Assembly (NCBI RefSeq): GCF_014205155.1
Contig: NZ_JACHMX010000001.1
Location: forward strand, 1,302,001 to 1,366,000
DNA length: 64,000 nt
Origin: Amycolatopsis umgeniensis
GTDB taxonomy: Bacteria > Actinomycetota > Actinomycetes > Mycobacteriales > Pseudonocardiaceae
Direction of reading: 5' to 3'
In this document: positions 41,472 through 51,363 of the stretch, piece by piece
How the letters are laid out: each line of letters opens with the position of its first letter
How positions within the stretch are numbered: position 1 is the stretch's first letter
Made by a program: the position numbers and the translations under genes
Notes under the pieces: generated by a model
Told to the model about the DNA's origin: nothing
The model's input: only the letters and a program-made list of their open reading frames with translations
Database searches by the model: none

Positions 41472-43850
41472 TCATTCCCCGGCGGCCACGCGGCGCGCGA
41501 GTTCCACACGTGACCGGACCCCCAGGGCCGTGAAGATGTTCCGCAGGTGGTGATCCACGGTCCGGTGGCTGATCACCAGCCGCCGCGCGATCTCCTTGTT
41601 CGTCTCCCCCGCCGCCACGAGCCGCGTGATGGCGTCCTGCTGCGGGGTGAGCCCGGCGAGCGACCTGTGCGGTACGTCGACGGTCTCGCCGGTCGCCCGC
41701 AGTCCGGCGCGGGCGCGGTCGGCGAACCGGGTCGCGCCGACGTTCTCGAAGCCGCGCAAGGCATCGCGGAACTGGTCACGGGCGTCCCTGCTCCGACGGT
41801 GTCGACGCAGCAGGGTGGCGTAGGCGAGCCGGGTCCTGGCGAGTTCCACCGCGCCGCCCGCCCTCCGGTGTGCTTCGACGGCCAGCCGGAAATGCCGTTC
41901 CGCCACTTCCGGATCCGACGCGGTCAGCGCGTGACACCGGTGGCTCAGCGCGAGCCAGCAAGGTTCCGCCCCGGCCGAGGTCCAGCGGTCGAACACCTCC
42001 AGCGCGGTTCGCGCGCGCTCGGGCCGCCCCGAACGCACCGCCGCTTCGACGAGTTGTGGCGTGGCGAGCACGCGGATCACCGGCTGGTCGCCGGAAACAC
42101 CGGACGCGAGATCTTCGAGCCTGCTCAAGGCGTCGTCCGGCCGGTCTTCGGCCAGATCCAGGCACGTGTACGCCCACGCCGCGACGGCCGCGGGCCTGCC
42201 GAGACCGCGTTCGGCGATGCCGCCTGCCGCCTCGTCCAGTTCCGGGACGCGGTCGCCGAGGAGAGCGGCGGCCAGCCCCAGCAACGTCAGATGTTCCATC
42301 CGCAGGTTGTGGGGTGCGCGCAGACCTTCCCGGGACGCCGCTCGCGCACACGGGATCCGGTCGAGCGCGATGGCCGAGAGCGACAGGTAGACCAGCGCCC
42401 ACGGCAGTTCCGCGCACCGCCTGCCGAGTCGCGCGCGGCTCACGGCCGCGGACGAGTACTCGTGCGCCCGTTCGGCGTGCCCGCGCGCGAAGGCGGCATC
42501 GGCGGCCCAAACGGCTCCGGCGACGTCCGAGTCCGCCATCCCCCGGCGGACGGCGTCCTCCAGCGGCAGGTCGGCATCGTCGTGGCGTCCGGCGTAAACC
42601 GAGGTCAGACCACGGAAGTGCGCGAAGGCCAGACCGTCCCCGGCCGGCACCGTCCGCGCCAACGCCCGGTAACCGCTCAGGTCCCCGCCGAGCCTGCGGG
42701 CCTCACCGGCCAGCAGGAGCGCGGCAGCGGGATCGGGCAGCAGTTCCGCCGCCACGGCGAGTTCGTGGGTGGCGACCGCGGGATCGCCGTCCCGCAGTTC
42801 GATTTCGCCGTGCAGCAACGCCACCGCACCCGGCCGGGCGTCCACTTTGGACAGCAGCAGCCGCGCCCATCCCGGTCTGCCCGCCTGCCACGCCGCGTCG
42901 GCCGCGGCCAGCAACCGGCTCGCCCGCGCGGGCGGATCGGCGGTCAGGGCCGCGGCGCGCTCGAGTTGCCGCGCCTCGGCCGCATGATCCACCGCGGGTG
43001 CGGCAGCGAGCTCGTCGGCGAGCGGCGCGAACGGCGTGGACGTCGCCATCGCACGGTGCCAAAGCGCGTCCGGGCCTTCCTCGACGGAGGCCAGCCACGC
43101 GTGCGCCGCCCGGCGGTCCGCCGGTGACGCCGCCGCGTACCACGTCGCCTTCCTCGCGGAAACATCCATACAGGCGGCGAGAAAACGGACGCGCTCGTCG
43201 AGCCGCATCGCGTCGAGCTCGGCCGCGTAGCGGGGCAAACGTTCCCGAAGGATCGGCGAAACCGGCTCCCGCCCGGCCGCCTGCGCGGGTGTCAGCGAGG
43301 CGGCCAGCGCGACCAGATCGGCCGGATTCCCCTTCCCCAGTTCGACCAGCTGCGGACGCACCCCGGCGGGCACGCCGCGATCGCGCAACAGCAGGTCGGC
43401 GGCGGCCTCGGTCAACGGCGTCAGGTCGACGGATTCGAACTCGTCGGATCCGGAGCGCGACGCGAGCACCATCCCGACCGGGGCCCCGTCGAGCCGCCGG
43501 GCCGCGAAACCCAGCGCCGCCAGGGATTCCGGGTCGACCCAGTGCGCGTCGTCGACCCAGCAGATCGTCGGCACCGAGAGGGTGCCGAGCCGATCACGCG
43601 CCTCCGGGCCGCCGGAAACGGGAGCGCCGAACATCCGGTGCAGGGCGCCGTACGGCAACGCGCTTTCGGCCCGCAGGCCCCGCACCCCGACGAGGCGGAC
43701 ACCGAGCGTGGCGCGCAGCGCGGTGAGCAGCGCCGACTTGCCCAGCCCCTCCGTCCCGCGGACCAGCACGGCACGCCCGGCGATCGAGCGCAGCCCGCCG
43801 AAGAGGTCGTCCCTGCCCCGCAGCGGGTACACGGCGTCCCGGACAGGCAT
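41472..43850 (-). CDS. LAL-type (large ATP-binding LuxR) transcriptional regulator
   Basis: A 792-residue regulator: N-terminal AAA-like ATPase (Walker A GTEGLGKS at about residues 32-39, Walker B ICWVDDAHW at about 96-104), a long TPR-like helical middle, and a C-terminal LuxR helix-turn-helix (LTPQQDAITRLVAAGETNKEIA, with ISHRTVDHHLRNIFTALGV). LAL proteins often activate secondary-metabolite or sugar operons. No adjacent biosynthetic cluster in the same direction identifies its target. Divergence from the usual family length (about 900) comes from a shorter middle part. Confidence 0.93.
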   Translation of the reverse strand: MPVRDAVYPLRGRDDLFGGLRSIAGRAVLVRGTEGLGKSALLTALRATLGVRLVGVRGLRAESALPYGALHRMFGAPVSGGPEARDRLGTLSVPTICWVDDAHWVDPESLAALGFAARRLDGAPVGMVLASRSGSDEFESVDLTPLTEAAADLLLRDRGVPAGVRPQLVELGKGNPADLVALAASLTPAQAAGREPVSPILRERLPRYAAELDAMRLDERVRFLAACMDVSARKATWYAAASPADRRAAHAWLASVEEGPDALWHRAMATSTPFAPLADELAAAPAVDHAAEARQLERAAALTADPPARASRLLAAADAAWQAGRPGWARLLLSKVDARPGAVALLHGEIELRDGDPAVATHELAVAAELLPDPAAALLLAGEARRLGGDLSGYRALARTVPAGDGLAFAHFRGLTSVYAGRHDDADLPLEDAVRRGMADSDVAGAVWAADAAFARGHAERAHEYSSAAVSRARLGRRCAELPWALVYLSLSAIALDRIPCARAASREGLRAPHNLRMEHLTLLGLAAALLGDRVPELDEAAGGIAERGLGRPAAVAAWAYTCLDLAEDRPDDALSRLEDLASGVSGDQPVIRVLATPQLVEAAVRSGRPERARTALEVFDRWTSAGAEPCWLALSHRCHALTASDPEVAERHFRLAVEAHRRAGGAVELARTRLAYATLLRRHRRSRDARDQFRDALRGFENVGATRFADRARAGLRATGETVDVPHRSLAGLTPQQDAITRLVAAGETNKEIARRLVISHRTVDHHLRNIFTALGVRSRVELARRVAAGE

Positions 43851-43899
43851 CGGCGCCTCCTCGAAAATCCCTTTCGATGAAACACCAGGCGCAAGTGTT

Positions 43900-44496
43900 T
43901 CACAAGGTCTTGCTCGGCACCCGTCCTTCCACGAGCGCTCCGAGCAGCGTCGACGCCGCGTCGAGATCCGGCGTCCGGGACGCGAGGACGTCCGAATACA
44001 GGAACGCCTCCCCCAGCCGGACGATCGCGTAACAGAGACTGTCCAGGCCGACCGCGGGCACGAATCCGCCGTCGTCGACGTCGCGGCGCAGCAGCTCGAC
44101 GTGCGCCGCGATCACCCGAGGCTGGACGCGGCCGTCCGGATCGGTGAGCAGCCGGATCGCCAGCACCGGTTCATCGTCGAGGAAGCGGCGGAACCCCGCG
44201 CTCGCCGCGAGGACGGATCGGTACTCGCGCATGATCGCGAGACAGCGCAGTTCGCCGGCCGCGTTGCGCACCACGTCGCCCTCATCGCGCTCCCAGGTGC
44301 GCGCGGCGGCCGTCAGGGTGCGCTCGGACAGGTAGTAGAGGGCATCACCGAGCAGGTCTTCCCGGTTGCCGACGCGGCGGAACAGGGTGCTGCGTGAGAT
44401 GCCCAGATCCTGGGCGAAGGCGGAGGTGTCGACGCGGACGCCGCGATCGATCCACCGCGCCGCGGTGCGGACTATGTCCTCGGCTGAGGGATTCAC
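43900..44496 (-). CDS. TetR-family regulator, QsdR-like
   Basis: A 198-residue repressor. Helix-turn-helix at about residues 22-45 ([20 protein letters not shown]). The C-terminal domain with [21 protein letters not shown] and the [10 protein letters not shown] segment resembles the QsdR-type TetR ligand domain. It is transcribed divergently from the secreted polyester hydrolase, with 138 bases between them, so it may control that gene and itself. Ligand unknown. Confidence 0.9.
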   Translation of the reverse strand: MNPSAEDIVRTAARWIDRGVRVDTSAFAQDLGISRSTLFRRVGNREDLLGDALYYLSERTLTAAARTWERDEGDVVRNAAGELRCLAIMREYRSVLAASAGFRRFLDDEPVLAIRLLTDPDGRVQPRVIAAHVELLRRDVDDGGFVPAVGLDSLCYAIVRLGEAFLYSDVLASRTPDLDAASTLLGALVEGRVPSKTL

Positions 44497-44634
44497 GATC
44501 GCCGATCGTACGGGCGCCCGGCCCGCCGGGTGCGGCCGCGGACGAAGACTGGCGATTTCACCGATGCAGCCCGCCGCGGCCGTTTGCCAGAGTCCAGCAT
44601 CACGGACTGTTCACCGGCGAACGGAGACGGCACC

Positions 44635-45492
44635 ATGCGCAGTACGACCCGGATCCTTTGTGGACTGGCGACCGTCGCGGCACTCGCTGCCGCCCCAACG
44701 GCCTACGCCGCCGAGAACCCTTACGAACGAGGCCCGGCCCCTACCGAAAGCAGCATCGAGGCCTCCCGTGGCTCGTTCGCGGTGTCGGAGACTTCGGTGT
44801 CTCGAGTGTCCGTCACCGGGTTCGGCGGCGGCACCATCTACTACCCCACCAGCACCGCTCAGGGCACTTTCGGCGCTGTCGCCATCTCACCGGGCTACAC
44901 CGCGACCCAGTCGAGCATCGCGTGGATCGGCCCGCGGCTGGCGTCGCAGGGTTTCGTGGTGTTCACCATCGACACGAACACGATCTACGACCAGCCCGGC
45001 AGCCGCGGTGATCAACTGCTCGCCGCGCTCGACTACCTGACCCAGCGCAGCGGCGTCCGCTCCCGCATCGACACCTCCCGGCTCGCGGTGGCCGGGCATT
45101 CGATGGGCGGCGGAGGTTCGCTCGAGGCGGCACAGGACCGGCCGTCGCTGCAGGCCGCCGTCCCGCTCGCGCCGTGGAACACGCAGAAGTCGTGGTCCTC
45201 GCTGCGGGTGCCGACGTTCGTCATCGGTGGGGAATCCGACGCTGTCGCGCCGGTGGCCTCGCATTCGATCCCGTTCTACACCAGCATTCCCGCCTCGGCG
45301 GAGAAGGCGTACATGGAGCTCGACAACGCGAGCCACTTCTTCCCGAACACGGCGAACACCACCATGGCGAAGTACACGATCTCGTGGCTGAAGCGGTTCG
45401 TGGACAACGACACCCGCTACGAGCAGTTCCTCTGCCCCGCCCCGGACGACCGCGCGATCAGCGACTACCGGGACACGTGCCCGCACGCCTGA
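44635..45492 (+). CDS. Secreted cutinase / PETase-like polyester hydrolase
   Basis: A 285-residue extracellular alpha/beta hydrolase. Signal peptide residues 1-26; the mature start [10 protein letters not shown] and the later [42 protein letters not shown] and [15 protein letters not shown] match the Thermobifida cutinase group (TfCut2-like) almost segment for segment. Triad: Ser156 (GHSMG), Asp202 (ESDAVAP), His234 (NASHF). The oxyanion pair is Tyr88 and Met157; Cys267 and Cys282 probably form the C-terminal disulfide. Family members hydrolyse cutin and aliphatic or aromatic polyesters, including PET in some. ATG at 44635 follows GGAG. Terminator immediately downstream, so probably monocistronic, with the divergent TetR gene as possible regulator. 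Confidence 0.95.
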   Translation: MRSTTRILCGLATVAALAAAPTAYAAENPYERGPAPTESSIEASRGSFAVSETSVSRVSVTGFGGGTIYYPTSTAQGTFGAVAISPGYTATQSSIAWIGPRLASQGFVVFTIDTNTIYDQPGSRGDQLLAALDYLTQRSGVRSRIDTSRLAVAGHSMGGGGSLEAAQDRPSLQAAVPLAPWNTQKSWSSLRVPTFVIGGESDAVAPVASHSIPFYTSIPASAEKAYMELDNASHFFPNTANTTMAKYTISWLKRFVDNDTRYEQFLCPAPDDRAISDYRDTCPHA

Positions 45493-45499
45493 GCCGTCC

Positions 45500-45527
45500 A
45501 GGTCCCGGCGCACCCGCGCCGGGACCT
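45500..45527 (+). terminator. Rho-independent terminator after the polyester hydrolase
   Basis: A perfect 12-base stem AGGTCCCGGCGC / GCGCCGGGACCT with a four-base loop, followed by TCCCTTTC. It starts eight bases after the stop codon and separates the hydrolase from the Liv-type transport operon. Confidence 0.9.
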
Positions 45528-45553
45528 TCCCTTTCGCCGTTGGGAGTTCCCGC

Positions 45554-46324
45554 GTGACCCTGTCCACCTTCGAGATGTCCGGCGTGTCGGTGACCTTCGG
45601 CGGTCTCGTCGCGCTGTCCGACGTCTCCCTGACCGTCGCACCGGGCCGGGTGCTCGGCGTGATCGGGCCGAACGGGGCGGGCAAGACCACGCTCTTCAAC
45701 GTCGCGTGCGGCTTCGTCCGCCCGGACACCGGCACGCTGACCTGGCGCGGAACCGCGCTACGACGGCTGCGCCCGCATCACCTCGCCGGTCTCGGCATCG
45801 CCCGCAGCCTGCAGGAACTCGGCCTCTTCGGCCGGATGACGGTGCTGGACAACGTACTCGTCGGCGCGGGCAGACACGCGAAAGCCGGCTTCTGGTCCTC
45901 GATGCTGGGCCTGACGCGGGATGAGAAGGCCCTGACCGAGCGGGCGATGGCGTACCTCGAGGACTTCGGCATCGCCGACGTCGCCCACCGCTACCCCGCG
46001 AGCCTCCCGTACCCGGTCCGCAAACGGGTCGCGCTCGCGCGGGCCTTGGTCAGCGAACCGGATCTGCTGCTGCTCGACGAACCGGCGGGTGGGCTGTCGG
46101 CAGCCGAGATCGCGGACGTCGGCACCCTCGTGCGCGGCCTGACCGAGCGCATGTCGGTGATGCTCGTCGAGCACCACATGGATCTGGTGATGGGGGTGTG
46201 CGACGAGATCGTCGTACTGGACTTCGGCAAGGTGATCGCCCGCGGCACGCCGGACGAGATCCGCGCGGCCCCGGCGGTGCGCGCCGCCTATCTCGGCGAG
46301 GAGGTGGCCGGTGCTGACCGTTGA
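45554..46324 (+). CDS. livG: Branched-chain amino acid-type ABC transporter ATPase LivG
   Basis: A 256-residue ATPase: Walker A GPNGAGKTT, Walker B LLLLDEPAGG and the LivG-type C-terminus (FGKVIARGTPDEIR, AYLGEE). The signature position reads LPYPVRKRVALARAL instead of LSGGQ; related LivG proteins often have LPYG or LSYG here, so the Pro is unusual but probably tolerated. GTG start. Overlaps livF by 14 bases. First gene of a five-gene importer operon. Confidence 0.93.
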   Translation: MTLSTFEMSGVSVTFGGLVALSDVSLTVAPGRVLGVIGPNGAGKTTLFNVACGFVRPDTGTLTWRGTALRRLRPHHLAGLGIARSLQELGLFGRMTVLDNVLVGAGRHAKAGFWSSMLGLTRDEKALTERAMAYLEDFGIADVAHRYPASLPYPVRKRVALARALVSEPDLLLLDEPAGGLSAAEIADVGTLVRGLTERMSVMLVEHHMDLVMGVCDEIVVLDFGKVIARGTPDEIRAAPAVRAAYLGEEVAGADR

Positions 46325-47015
46325 AAACCTCTCGGCGAGCTACGGCGCCGTCCGGGCGCTCGATTCCGTGAGCCTGACGGCCGCCCCCGGCGAGATCACC
46401 GCCGTACTCGGCGCGAACGGCGCGGGCAAGACCACCTTGCTGCGCGCCGTTTCCGGACTCGTCCGGCCGACGGACGGCAGCATCTCGCTCGCGGGCCGCG
46501 ACCTGCGCCGAGTGTCCACGGAGGACCTCCCGGCGCTCGGTCTCGCACAGGTGCCCGAAGGCCGTGGCGTGCTCGCCGAACTGACCGTCGAGGAGAACCT
46601 GCGGCTCGGCGCGCTCGGGGCAGGAGGCCGGGCGACGGCGTCCCGACTGAGGCGGATCTACGAGCTCTTTCCCGTGCTCGACGAGCGCAAAAGCGGTCTC
46701 GCGCACGTCCTTTCCGGCGGGGAGCGGCAGATGCTGGTGATCGGCAGGGCGCTGCTGTCCCGGCCGAAAGTGCTGCTGCTCGACGAGCCGTCGCTGGGCC
46801 TGGCGCCGAGGATCGTGACGCAGATCTTCGGTCTGCTGCGCGGTCTCGTCCGCGACGAGGGACTGGCCGTCGTGCTGGTCGAGCAGAACGCGCACAGCGC
46901 GCTGTCCATCGCCGACCACGGGGTCGTGCTCAACCTCGGCGAGGTCGTCGTCCGGCGGGACGCGGCCGAACTGGTCGCGGACGACGACCTCCGGCACGCC
47001 TACCTCGGATTCTGA
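46311..47015 (+). CDS. livF: Branched-chain amino acid-type ABC transporter ATPase LivF
   Basis: A 234-residue ATPase with Walker A GANGAGKTT, signature LSGGERQ, Walker B LLLDEPSLGLAP (characteristic of LivF) and VEQNAHSAL. GTG start inside the end of livG. Works with LivG on the LivH/LivM channel. Confidence 0.94.
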   Translation: MLTVENLSASYGAVRALDSVSLTAAPGEITAVLGANGAGKTTLLRAVSGLVRPTDGSISLAGRDLRRVSTEDLPALGLAQVPEGRGVLAELTVEENLRLGALGAGGRATASRLRRIYELFPVLDERKSGLAHVLSGGERQMLVIGRALLSRPKVLLLDEPSLGLAPRIVTQIFGLLRGLVRDEGLAVVLVEQNAHSALSIADHGVVLNLGEVVVRRDAAELVADDDLRHAYLGF

Positions 47016-47026
47016 AAGGAAGCCTC

Positions 47027-47905
47027 GTGCAGCAACTGCTGACCACCGCGCTCACCGGGCTGACCCTCGGCGCGGTCTACGCCGCGTTCGCCCTGGCGCT
47101 GGTGCTGATCTGGCGGGCGACGCGGATCGTGAACTTCGCGCAGGCGCCGATGGCGATGATCACCACGTACCTCGCGCTGGTGCTGATCGACGCGGGCTGG
47201 TCGTACTGGCTCGGTTTCACCGTCGCCCTGCTCGCGGGACTGGTGCTCGGCGCGGTGGTGGAACGGTTCGTGGTCCGGTTCGTCTCCGGCAAGCCCGAGA
47301 TCAACGCCGTGATCCTCACCCTCGGGTTGTTCATCGTGCTGCACGCGCTGGCGGCACTGGTGTTCGGCTCGCGGTACCGGTCTTTCCCGGCGCCGTTCGG
47401 GCTCACCGGTTTCCAGATCGGCGGCACGACGATCGCGCTGACCGGGTTCGGGGTGTTCACCGTCGCCGCCGTCGGGGTGGTGCTGCTCGGACTCGTCCTC
47501 CTGTTCCGCGGCACCGATCTGGGCCTGCGGATGCGAGCGGCGGCCTTCGACCAGGAGGTGGCGCGCCTGCTGGGCGTGCGGGTCGGGCGGATGCTGACCC
47601 TCGGCTGGGCGCTCGCCGCCCTCGCCGGTTCGCTGTCCGGACTGCTGATCGCCGGCGGCGGACTGGTCCATCCGTCCTATATGGACGGTGTGGTCGTCTA
47701 CGGCTTCGTCGCGGCGGTGCTCGGCGGTTTGGACAGCCCGGTCGGCGCGGTCGTCGGCGGGATCGTGCTGGGCCTGTCCTTGAGCCTCGTCAGCGGCTAC
47801 GTCGGCGCCGAACTGGTCCCGCTCGCCGCGCTGGCGATCCTCATGGTGGTCCTGCTGCTCAAACCCGGCGGACTGTTCGCGAGCGTCCGCGAACGGAGGG
47901 TCTGA
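47027..47905 (+). CDS. livH: Branched-chain amino acid-type ABC permease LivH
   Basis: A 292-residue membrane protein of the LivH family with about eight hydrophobic segments; landmarks are GLTLGAVYAAFALALVLIW, RIVNFAQAP, the KPEINAVILTLG stretch and GLDSPVGAVVGG near the C-terminus. GTG start at 47027 with AAAGGA upstream. Confidence 0.94.
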   Translation: MQQLLTTALTGLTLGAVYAAFALALVLIWRATRIVNFAQAPMAMITTYLALVLIDAGWSYWLGFTVALLAGLVLGAVVERFVVRFVSGKPEINAVILTLGLFIVLHALAALVFGSRYRSFPAPFGLTGFQIGGTTIALTGFGVFTVAAVGVVLLGLVLLFRGTDLGLRMRAAAFDQEVARLLGVRVGRMLTLGWALAALAGSLSGLLIAGGGLVHPSYMDGVVVYGFVAAVLGGLDSPVGAVVGGIVLGLSLSLVSGYVGAELVPLAALAILMVVLLLKPGGLFASVRERRV

Positions 47906-47906
47906 C

Positions 47907-48905
47907 ATGCCGCGCAAACATCTGCTGCTCCCCCTCGCCGGACTGGTCGTCGTGGTGCTGGTCCTGGAGAACACGGGCCCGTTCCTCACCGCGCAGTTCA
48001 CCACGATGGCGTACTTCGCGATCGCCGCGGGCGGCTTGACCGTCCTGACAGGACTGAACGGGCAGCTCTCACTCGGTCATGGGGCGCTGATGGCCGTCGG
48101 CGCCTACTCGGCGGCACTCCTGCTGAAGTCAGCCCTGCCGCTCCTGGTGGTCCTGCTGACGGCGACGGTGATCACGCTGGCCGTCGGAGCTCTCGTGGGT
48201 TTCGCGGCCGCGCGACTGCACGGGCCGTACCTCGCGGGCGCGACGCTCGCGCTCGCCATCGCCGTGCCCGGGATCCCTTTGTTCTTCGGGGAAACCCTCG
48301 GCGGCGAACAAGGTCTGCCCGTCCGCATGCCGGAGATCCCCGGTTGGCTGGCGGACGCCGCGTATTTCGTGACCGGCCAGGACCTCACGTCGATCCGTTA
48401 TCTCGCCTACCTTTCCTGGCTCGCCGTGATCGTCGTGTTCGTCCTGCTGGCGAATCTGTCCCGCGGCCGGGCCGGACGCGATTGGCGGGCTGTCCGCGAC
48501 GAGGATGTGGCCGCCGAACTGGCCGGGATCGATCTCGGCCGCACTCGGGTGCGGGCCTTCGTGGTCAGCGCGGGCTGCGCGGGGCTCGCCGGTGCGCTGA
48601 TGGCGTTGTCCGCGCGGCTGGCGGCGCCGAGCGGGTTCGCGCTGACGTTGTCGCTGCTGCTGGTTTCCGCGGTGGTGCTCGGGGGTTTGGGGAGTCTCAC
48701 CGGCGCGCTCGCGGGGGCGGCGCTCCTGACCTTCCTGCCGCCGCTGGTGACCGGCGCGGGAACGGATCTCGGCCTGTCCGACGTCCAGGCCGCGCATCTG
48801 GCGCCGTTGATCTACGGCCTGGTCACCGTCCTGATCGTGCTGCTCGCACCGGCCGGCCTCGCCGGCGGGCTGCGGAAACTCACTCACCGGAGGCGAAGTT
48901 CATGA
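47907..48905 (+). CDS. livM: Branched-chain amino acid-type ABC permease LivM
   Basis: A 332-residue LivM-family permease with about nine or ten hydrophobic segments; landmarks are GLNGQLSLGHGALMAVGAY, DWRAVRDEDVAAELAGID and GGLGSLTGALAGA. ATG one base after the livH stop with GGAGGG upstream; its stop overlaps the start of the binding-protein gene. Confidence 0.94.
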   Translation: MPRKHLLLPLAGLVVVVLVLENTGPFLTAQFTTMAYFAIAAGGLTVLTGLNGQLSLGHGALMAVGAYSAALLLKSALPLLVVLLTATVITLAVGALVGFAAARLHGPYLAGATLALAIAVPGIPLFFGETLGGEQGLPVRMPEIPGWLADAAYFVTGQDLTSIRYLAYLSWLAVIVVFVLLANLSRGRAGRDWRAVRDEDVAAELAGIDLGRTRVRAFVVSAGCAGLAGALMALSARLAAPSGFALTLSLLLVSAVVLGGLGSLTGALAGAALLTFLPPLVTGAGTDLGLSDVQAAHLAPLIYGLVTVLIVLLAPAGLAGGLRKLTHRRRSS

Positions 48906-50212
48906 AACGCTGGACCAAGGCCGTGGCCCTCTTCCTGGCCGTCACGATCACCACCGCCTGCGGGGCGGGCGGCAGACCCGAGGGCGACGACAAGGGTTCG
49001 ACCGTCGGCGTCACCGACACCACCGTCAAGATCGGGGCGCATTTCCCGCTGACCGGCGTCGCCGCGCCGGGCTACAGCGAGATCCCGAGCGGACATCAGG
49101 CCTACTACGACTACGTGAACGCGAACGGCGGGATCAACGGCCGCAAGATCGAGTTCGTGGCGAAGGACGACGGCTACAACCCGACGACCACCAGCGCGGT
49201 CACCAACGAACTGGTGCTCAAGGAGGAGATCTTCGCGATGGTCGGCGGCCTCGGCACGCCGACGCACAGCGCCGTCGTCGACTTCCTGAACAGCTCGAAA
49301 GTCCCGGACCTGTTCGTGTCTTCGGGTTCGCTGCGCTGGGGCGACGATCCGAAGAAGGCACCCTTCACCTTCGGCTGGCAGCCGGACTACGAGATCGAGG
49401 GCAAGATCATCGGCGACTGGGTGCGGAAGAACCTGCCCGCCGCCAAGGTCGGCCTGTTCGTCCAGGACGACGACTTCGGCCGAGACGGCGAGAAGGGCGC
49501 GCGCCGCTATCTGGACAAGCAGATCGTGGAGGTCGCGAAGTACTCTCCGGGCAACACCGACATCGCCCCGCAGATCGCGAAACTCAAGGCCGCGGGCGTG
49601 GATCTGGTGCTGGGCTTCACCGTCCCGTCCTACACCGCGCTGTCCCAGCTGGCGTCGCTGAAGATCGGCTTCAAGCCGAAGTGGTTCTACAGCAACGTCG
49701 GTTCCGATCCGGCTCTGGTCGGCTCGCTGCTCGCGCGGTTCTCCGAAGGCAAGGTGACCAACGGCGCGTCACTCATCGACGGCGTTCTGACCACCGAGTA
49801 CCTGCCCGGCGTCGACGCGCCGGACAACGCGTGGACGAAGCTGTGGCGGAAGATCTGGAGCGAGCACGGCAAGGGCGGCGACCTGACGAACTACCGCATC
49901 TACGGGATGGCGCAGGCGTACACCTTCGTCCAAACGTTGCAGGCGGCCGGACGGGACCTGACCCGGGAGCGCGTCGTCGAAGCGCTCCAGAAAAGCGGGA
50001 AGACGTTCAAAGGGCCGGGCCTCGCGCCTTTCCGTTACTCCGGCGAGAAGCACCTGGGCATCGCCGGGATGTCGGTGGTGGAGCTCGAGGGTGGTGCCGG
50101 CAAGGATCTGACGCCGGTCCTGGTGACAGACATCGGCGAGGCCCCCATCGAGGCGGACGACTCGGCGGCCAACGACGCGCCACCGGCGAACGGGATCCCG
50201 GAGGCGGCATGA
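48902..50212 (+). CDS. livK: Periplasmic-type substrate-binding lipoprotein LivK-like
   Basis: A 436-residue type 1 binding protein (Peripla_BP_6 class) with a signal peptide ending TTAC, a weak lipobox with Cys about residue 20. Landmarks: KIGAHFPLTG, YYDYVNANGGINGRKIE, LVLKEEIFAMVGGLGTPT and AKVGLFVQDDDFGRDG. The ligand could be amino acids, amides or aromatic acids; this family is broad and the sequence does not decide. ATGA overlap with livM. The last about 25 residues are Asp/Ala/Pro-rich. The cutinase gene upstream suggests, weakly, uptake of small products, but a terminator separates them. Confidence 0.92.
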   Translation: MKRWTKAVALFLAVTITTACGAGGRPEGDDKGSTVGVTDTTVKIGAHFPLTGVAAPGYSEIPSGHQAYYDYVNANGGINGRKIEFVAKDDGYNPTTTSAVTNELVLKEEIFAMVGGLGTPTHSAVVDFLNSSKVPDLFVSSGSLRWGDDPKKAPFTFGWQPDYEIEGKIIGDWVRKNLPAAKVGLFVQDDDFGRDGEKGARRYLDKQIVEVAKYSPGNTDIAPQIAKLKAAGVDLVLGFTVPSYTALSQLASLKIGFKPKWFYSNVGSDPALVGSLLARFSEGKVTNGASLIDGVLTTEYLPGVDAPDNAWTKLWRKIWSEHGKGGDLTNYRIYGMAQAYTFVQTLQAAGRDLTRERVVEALQKSGKTFKGPGLAPFRYSGEKHLGIAGMSVVELEGGAGKDLTPVLVTDIGEAPIEADDSAANDAPPANGIPEAA

Positions 50213-50336
50213 GACCGGGCCAGAACCTGAAATTATCTTCACGTACACATCTCGGCTGGCGCGACGTCACCGATGATCACCTCAGACGTCCTACCTTTGG
50301 CTCGTTGGTACCGGTGGAGCTGAATGTGGGTGTTCG

Positions 50337-51350
50337 ATGGATCGCAGGTCGTTCATGGTGGCGACGGGTGGCGCGGTGGCCGCGACAGCCGCGCTGGGTG
50401 CCCCGGCGGAGGCCACTCCCGGCTGGGATCCGCACGGACCGGCCGTACGATTCAACATCATCAGCGACATCCAGGGCGACCTCGCCGACTTCGGCAAGGC
50501 CCTGGACGACATCAACGCCACCAACCCGCGCGGCGCCGGTCTCGGCGTGGCGGGCGACATCACCCCGCGAGGCTACGACTTCGAGTACGCCCAGGTGCGG
50601 TCGATGCTGGACAAGCACCCGCACCCGAGAAACGTGGCCTGGGCCATCGGAAACCACGAGTTCTACGTCCCGAAGTGGCGCGACCCGGACACCCTCGCGC
50701 AGGAAACCTGGCCCAACGGCACCACCGAAGACTCGCTGTTCCGCAGCTTCTACAACTTCGCCAGGCGTAACACCGTCTACTCGGAGACGTCGTTCGGCGG
50801 GGTGCCGGTGCTGTGCATCGGCACCGAGCGCTACGCCAAGTACCACGACCCGAAGCTGTGGGACGAGGTGTGGCTCAGCGATCAGCAGTTCACCTGGCTG
50901 GAACAGCGGCTGGCGTACTGGGACCGGTGGCGCAAGCCGGTGATGGTGCTGACCCACCACCCGCTGCCGAACACCGTTTCCGGCACCCGCAACAAGCTCT
51001 ACCTCAACGACTACCTCCAGGCCGACCGTCTCCTCCGCGTGCTCGGCAAGTACCGGGACGTCTTCCTGTTCTCCGGGCACACCCACTGGGACCTCACCCT
51101 GTCCGACTGGGTGACCCGCCGGGTCGTTCCGGGCAGCGGCAACCTCGAAGGCTTCACCGTGGTCAACACCGGCGCTGTGCAGACCGGCTGGGTCGACGAC
51201 GGCAAGGGCGGCGAGGTGTCCCTGGGCGGCAGCTTCAACCAGGGCCTCCAGGTCGAGGTGCACCACCGCTCCGTGGTGATCAAAGCGCGTGACTTCACCA
51301 CCGGCACCTGGCTCAAGCAGATCACCGTGCCGCTGCGGGACAGCCTCTGA
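50337..51350 (+). CDS. Tat-exported calcineurin-like metallophosphoesterase
   Basis: A 337-residue secreted phosphoesterase. Twin-arginine signal MDRRSFMVATGG with cleavage after about residue 27. The metal-binding motifs appear in order: SDIQGD, AGDI, GNHE, THH and GHTHWD, so the dimetal site looks complete. The ATG at 50337 has only a weak GGG upstream. The 124 bases before it (50213-50336) contain no gene. Substrate unknown; lengths and motif spacing fit the actinobacterial DUF4073-linked group. Convergent with the alpha/beta hydrolase, 13 bases apart. Confidence 0.9.
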   Translation: MDRRSFMVATGGAVAATAALGAPAEATPGWDPHGPAVRFNIISDIQGDLADFGKALDDINATNPRGAGLGVAGDITPRGYDFEYAQVRSMLDKHPHPRNVAWAIGNHEFYVPKWRDPDTLAQETWPNGTTEDSLFRSFYNFARRNTVYSETSFGGVPVLCIGTERYAKYHDPKLWDEVWLSDQQFTWLEQRLAYWDRWRKPVMVLTHHPLPNTVSGTRNKLYLNDYLQADRLLRVLGKYRDVFLFSGHTHWDLTLSDWVTRRVVPGSGNLEGFTVVNTGAVQTGWVDDGKGGEVSLGGSFNQGLQVEVHHRSVVIKARDFTTGTWLKQITVPLRDSL

Positions 51351-51363
51351 CCGGCTGACGCTG

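Noticed and set aside
50213..50336. Possible regulatory dyad before the metallophosphoesterase
   Set aside because: Several short A/T-rich words are present but no convincing -35/-10 pair or inverted repeat could be defined.
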